A stretch of 49,544 nucleotides of DNA. Source: JACPHD01 sp964526325. Lineage in GTDB: Bacteria > Patescibacteriota > Patescibacteriia > Patescibacteriales > GWC2-42-12. Below, one piece after another: positions 49,360 through 49,544 of the stretch (positions are counted from its first letter, which is position 1; every line of letters starts with the position of its first letter). The DNA lies in the NCBI GenBank assembly GCA_964526325.1, contig CAZGKM010000010.1, forward strand, positions 1-49,544, given 5' to 3'. The position numbers and the translations under genes are program-made. The notes under the pieces were generated by a model that worked only from the letters and a program-made list of their open reading frames with translations, had not been told where the DNA came from and did no database searches.

Positions 49360-49544
49360 AAAGAAACAAATTTATTTAAATACTCACTGCCGCTCCAACC
49401 TGCTAAGTCTTAATTTTAGATGAAAAACGGCATAAATGCAACATAAATTCAATATTAATATTTTTATCATTATAAAATTGCTTTTCCTTAAGTCTTTTGC
49501 TAATATTAAATTATTAATTCTTAATTATAAACTTATGCTTTGGT

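Noticed and set aside
1..49544. Recoded TGA as in Gracilibacteria/SR1
   Set aside because: TGA ends amrS, fmt and ybaB at the expected lengths, so the code is standard.

Overview
The window looks like a chromosomal segment of a candidate-phyla-radiation bacterium (Patescibacteria, most likely the Parcubacteria side). This placement is inferred from A/T-rich DNA, compact genes, many core genes without a Shine-Dalgarno (SD) sequence, short versions of TsaB and MurF, membrane-anchored Clp ATPases, and surface domains common in that group. TGA is used as a stop (amrS, fmt, ybaB), so the code is the standard bacterial one. Two runs of 100 N (24533-24632 and 47317-47416) mark scaffold joins.

Layout. 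1-9.3 kb: a ParB-like fragment, a WecG/TagA glycosyltransferase, the radical SAM enzyme AmrS, a CIRCE-controlled clpB, a secreted lysozyme-like/repeat protein and a MEMO1-type protein (AmrB). 9.3-11.2 kb: def-fmt, a candidate small RNA on the minus strand, and tRNA-Glu. 11.2-18.6 kb (minus strand): a division/cell-wall cluster read mraZ, a secreted TSP3-type protein, a tiny ORF, rsmH, ftsL, ftsI, a murF-like gene, then DUF389. It is driven by a consensus promoter with a three-repeat MraZ box and a strongly folded leader. 18.7-22.8 kb: tsaB, a secreted beta-propeller, and two divergent exported proteins, one a PL14-like lipoprotein. 22.8-31.5 kb: an extracellular polysaccharide locus with two GH5 glycosidases, a DUF350 fragment, a radical SAM/SPASM protein, two glycosyltransferases, an O-antigen-ligase-like protein and a Wzz-like protein. 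31.5-35.3 kb: three envelope genes (LysM plus barrel-like, OmpA-like, lipoprotein). 35.4-38.3 kb: mtaB, a CDP-alcohol phosphatidyltransferase, tRNA-Thr, tRNA-Lys and a small ORF. 38.4-42.5 kb: dnaB, ybaB, recR, rplU and a WecA/TagO-type transferase. 42.6-46.3 kb: a small ORF and a membrane-bound, partly degenerate Clp ATPase with a small membrane partner. 46.3-49.4 kb: secE-nusG-rplK-rplA and a PAP2-type membrane protein.

Two gene classes stand out. Most core and polysaccharide genes lack an SD. About ten mostly solitary genes (small unknown ORFs and exported proteins) carry strong GGAGG-type SDs, and many of these also have near-consensus TTGACA-17-TAtaaT promoters and their own terminators. 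Three exported genes also share CCAATTTGG palindromes just upstream of the SD.

The most interesting items are the mraZ operator and structured leader, the candidate small RNA at 10.75-10.89 kb, dispersed palindromes that have entered coding sequences (rplU, wecG-like, mtaB), the Clp ATPase with a dead first ATPase domain, and the SD-marked envelope genes, which include OmpA-like and barrel-like proteins in a presumed single-membrane lineage.
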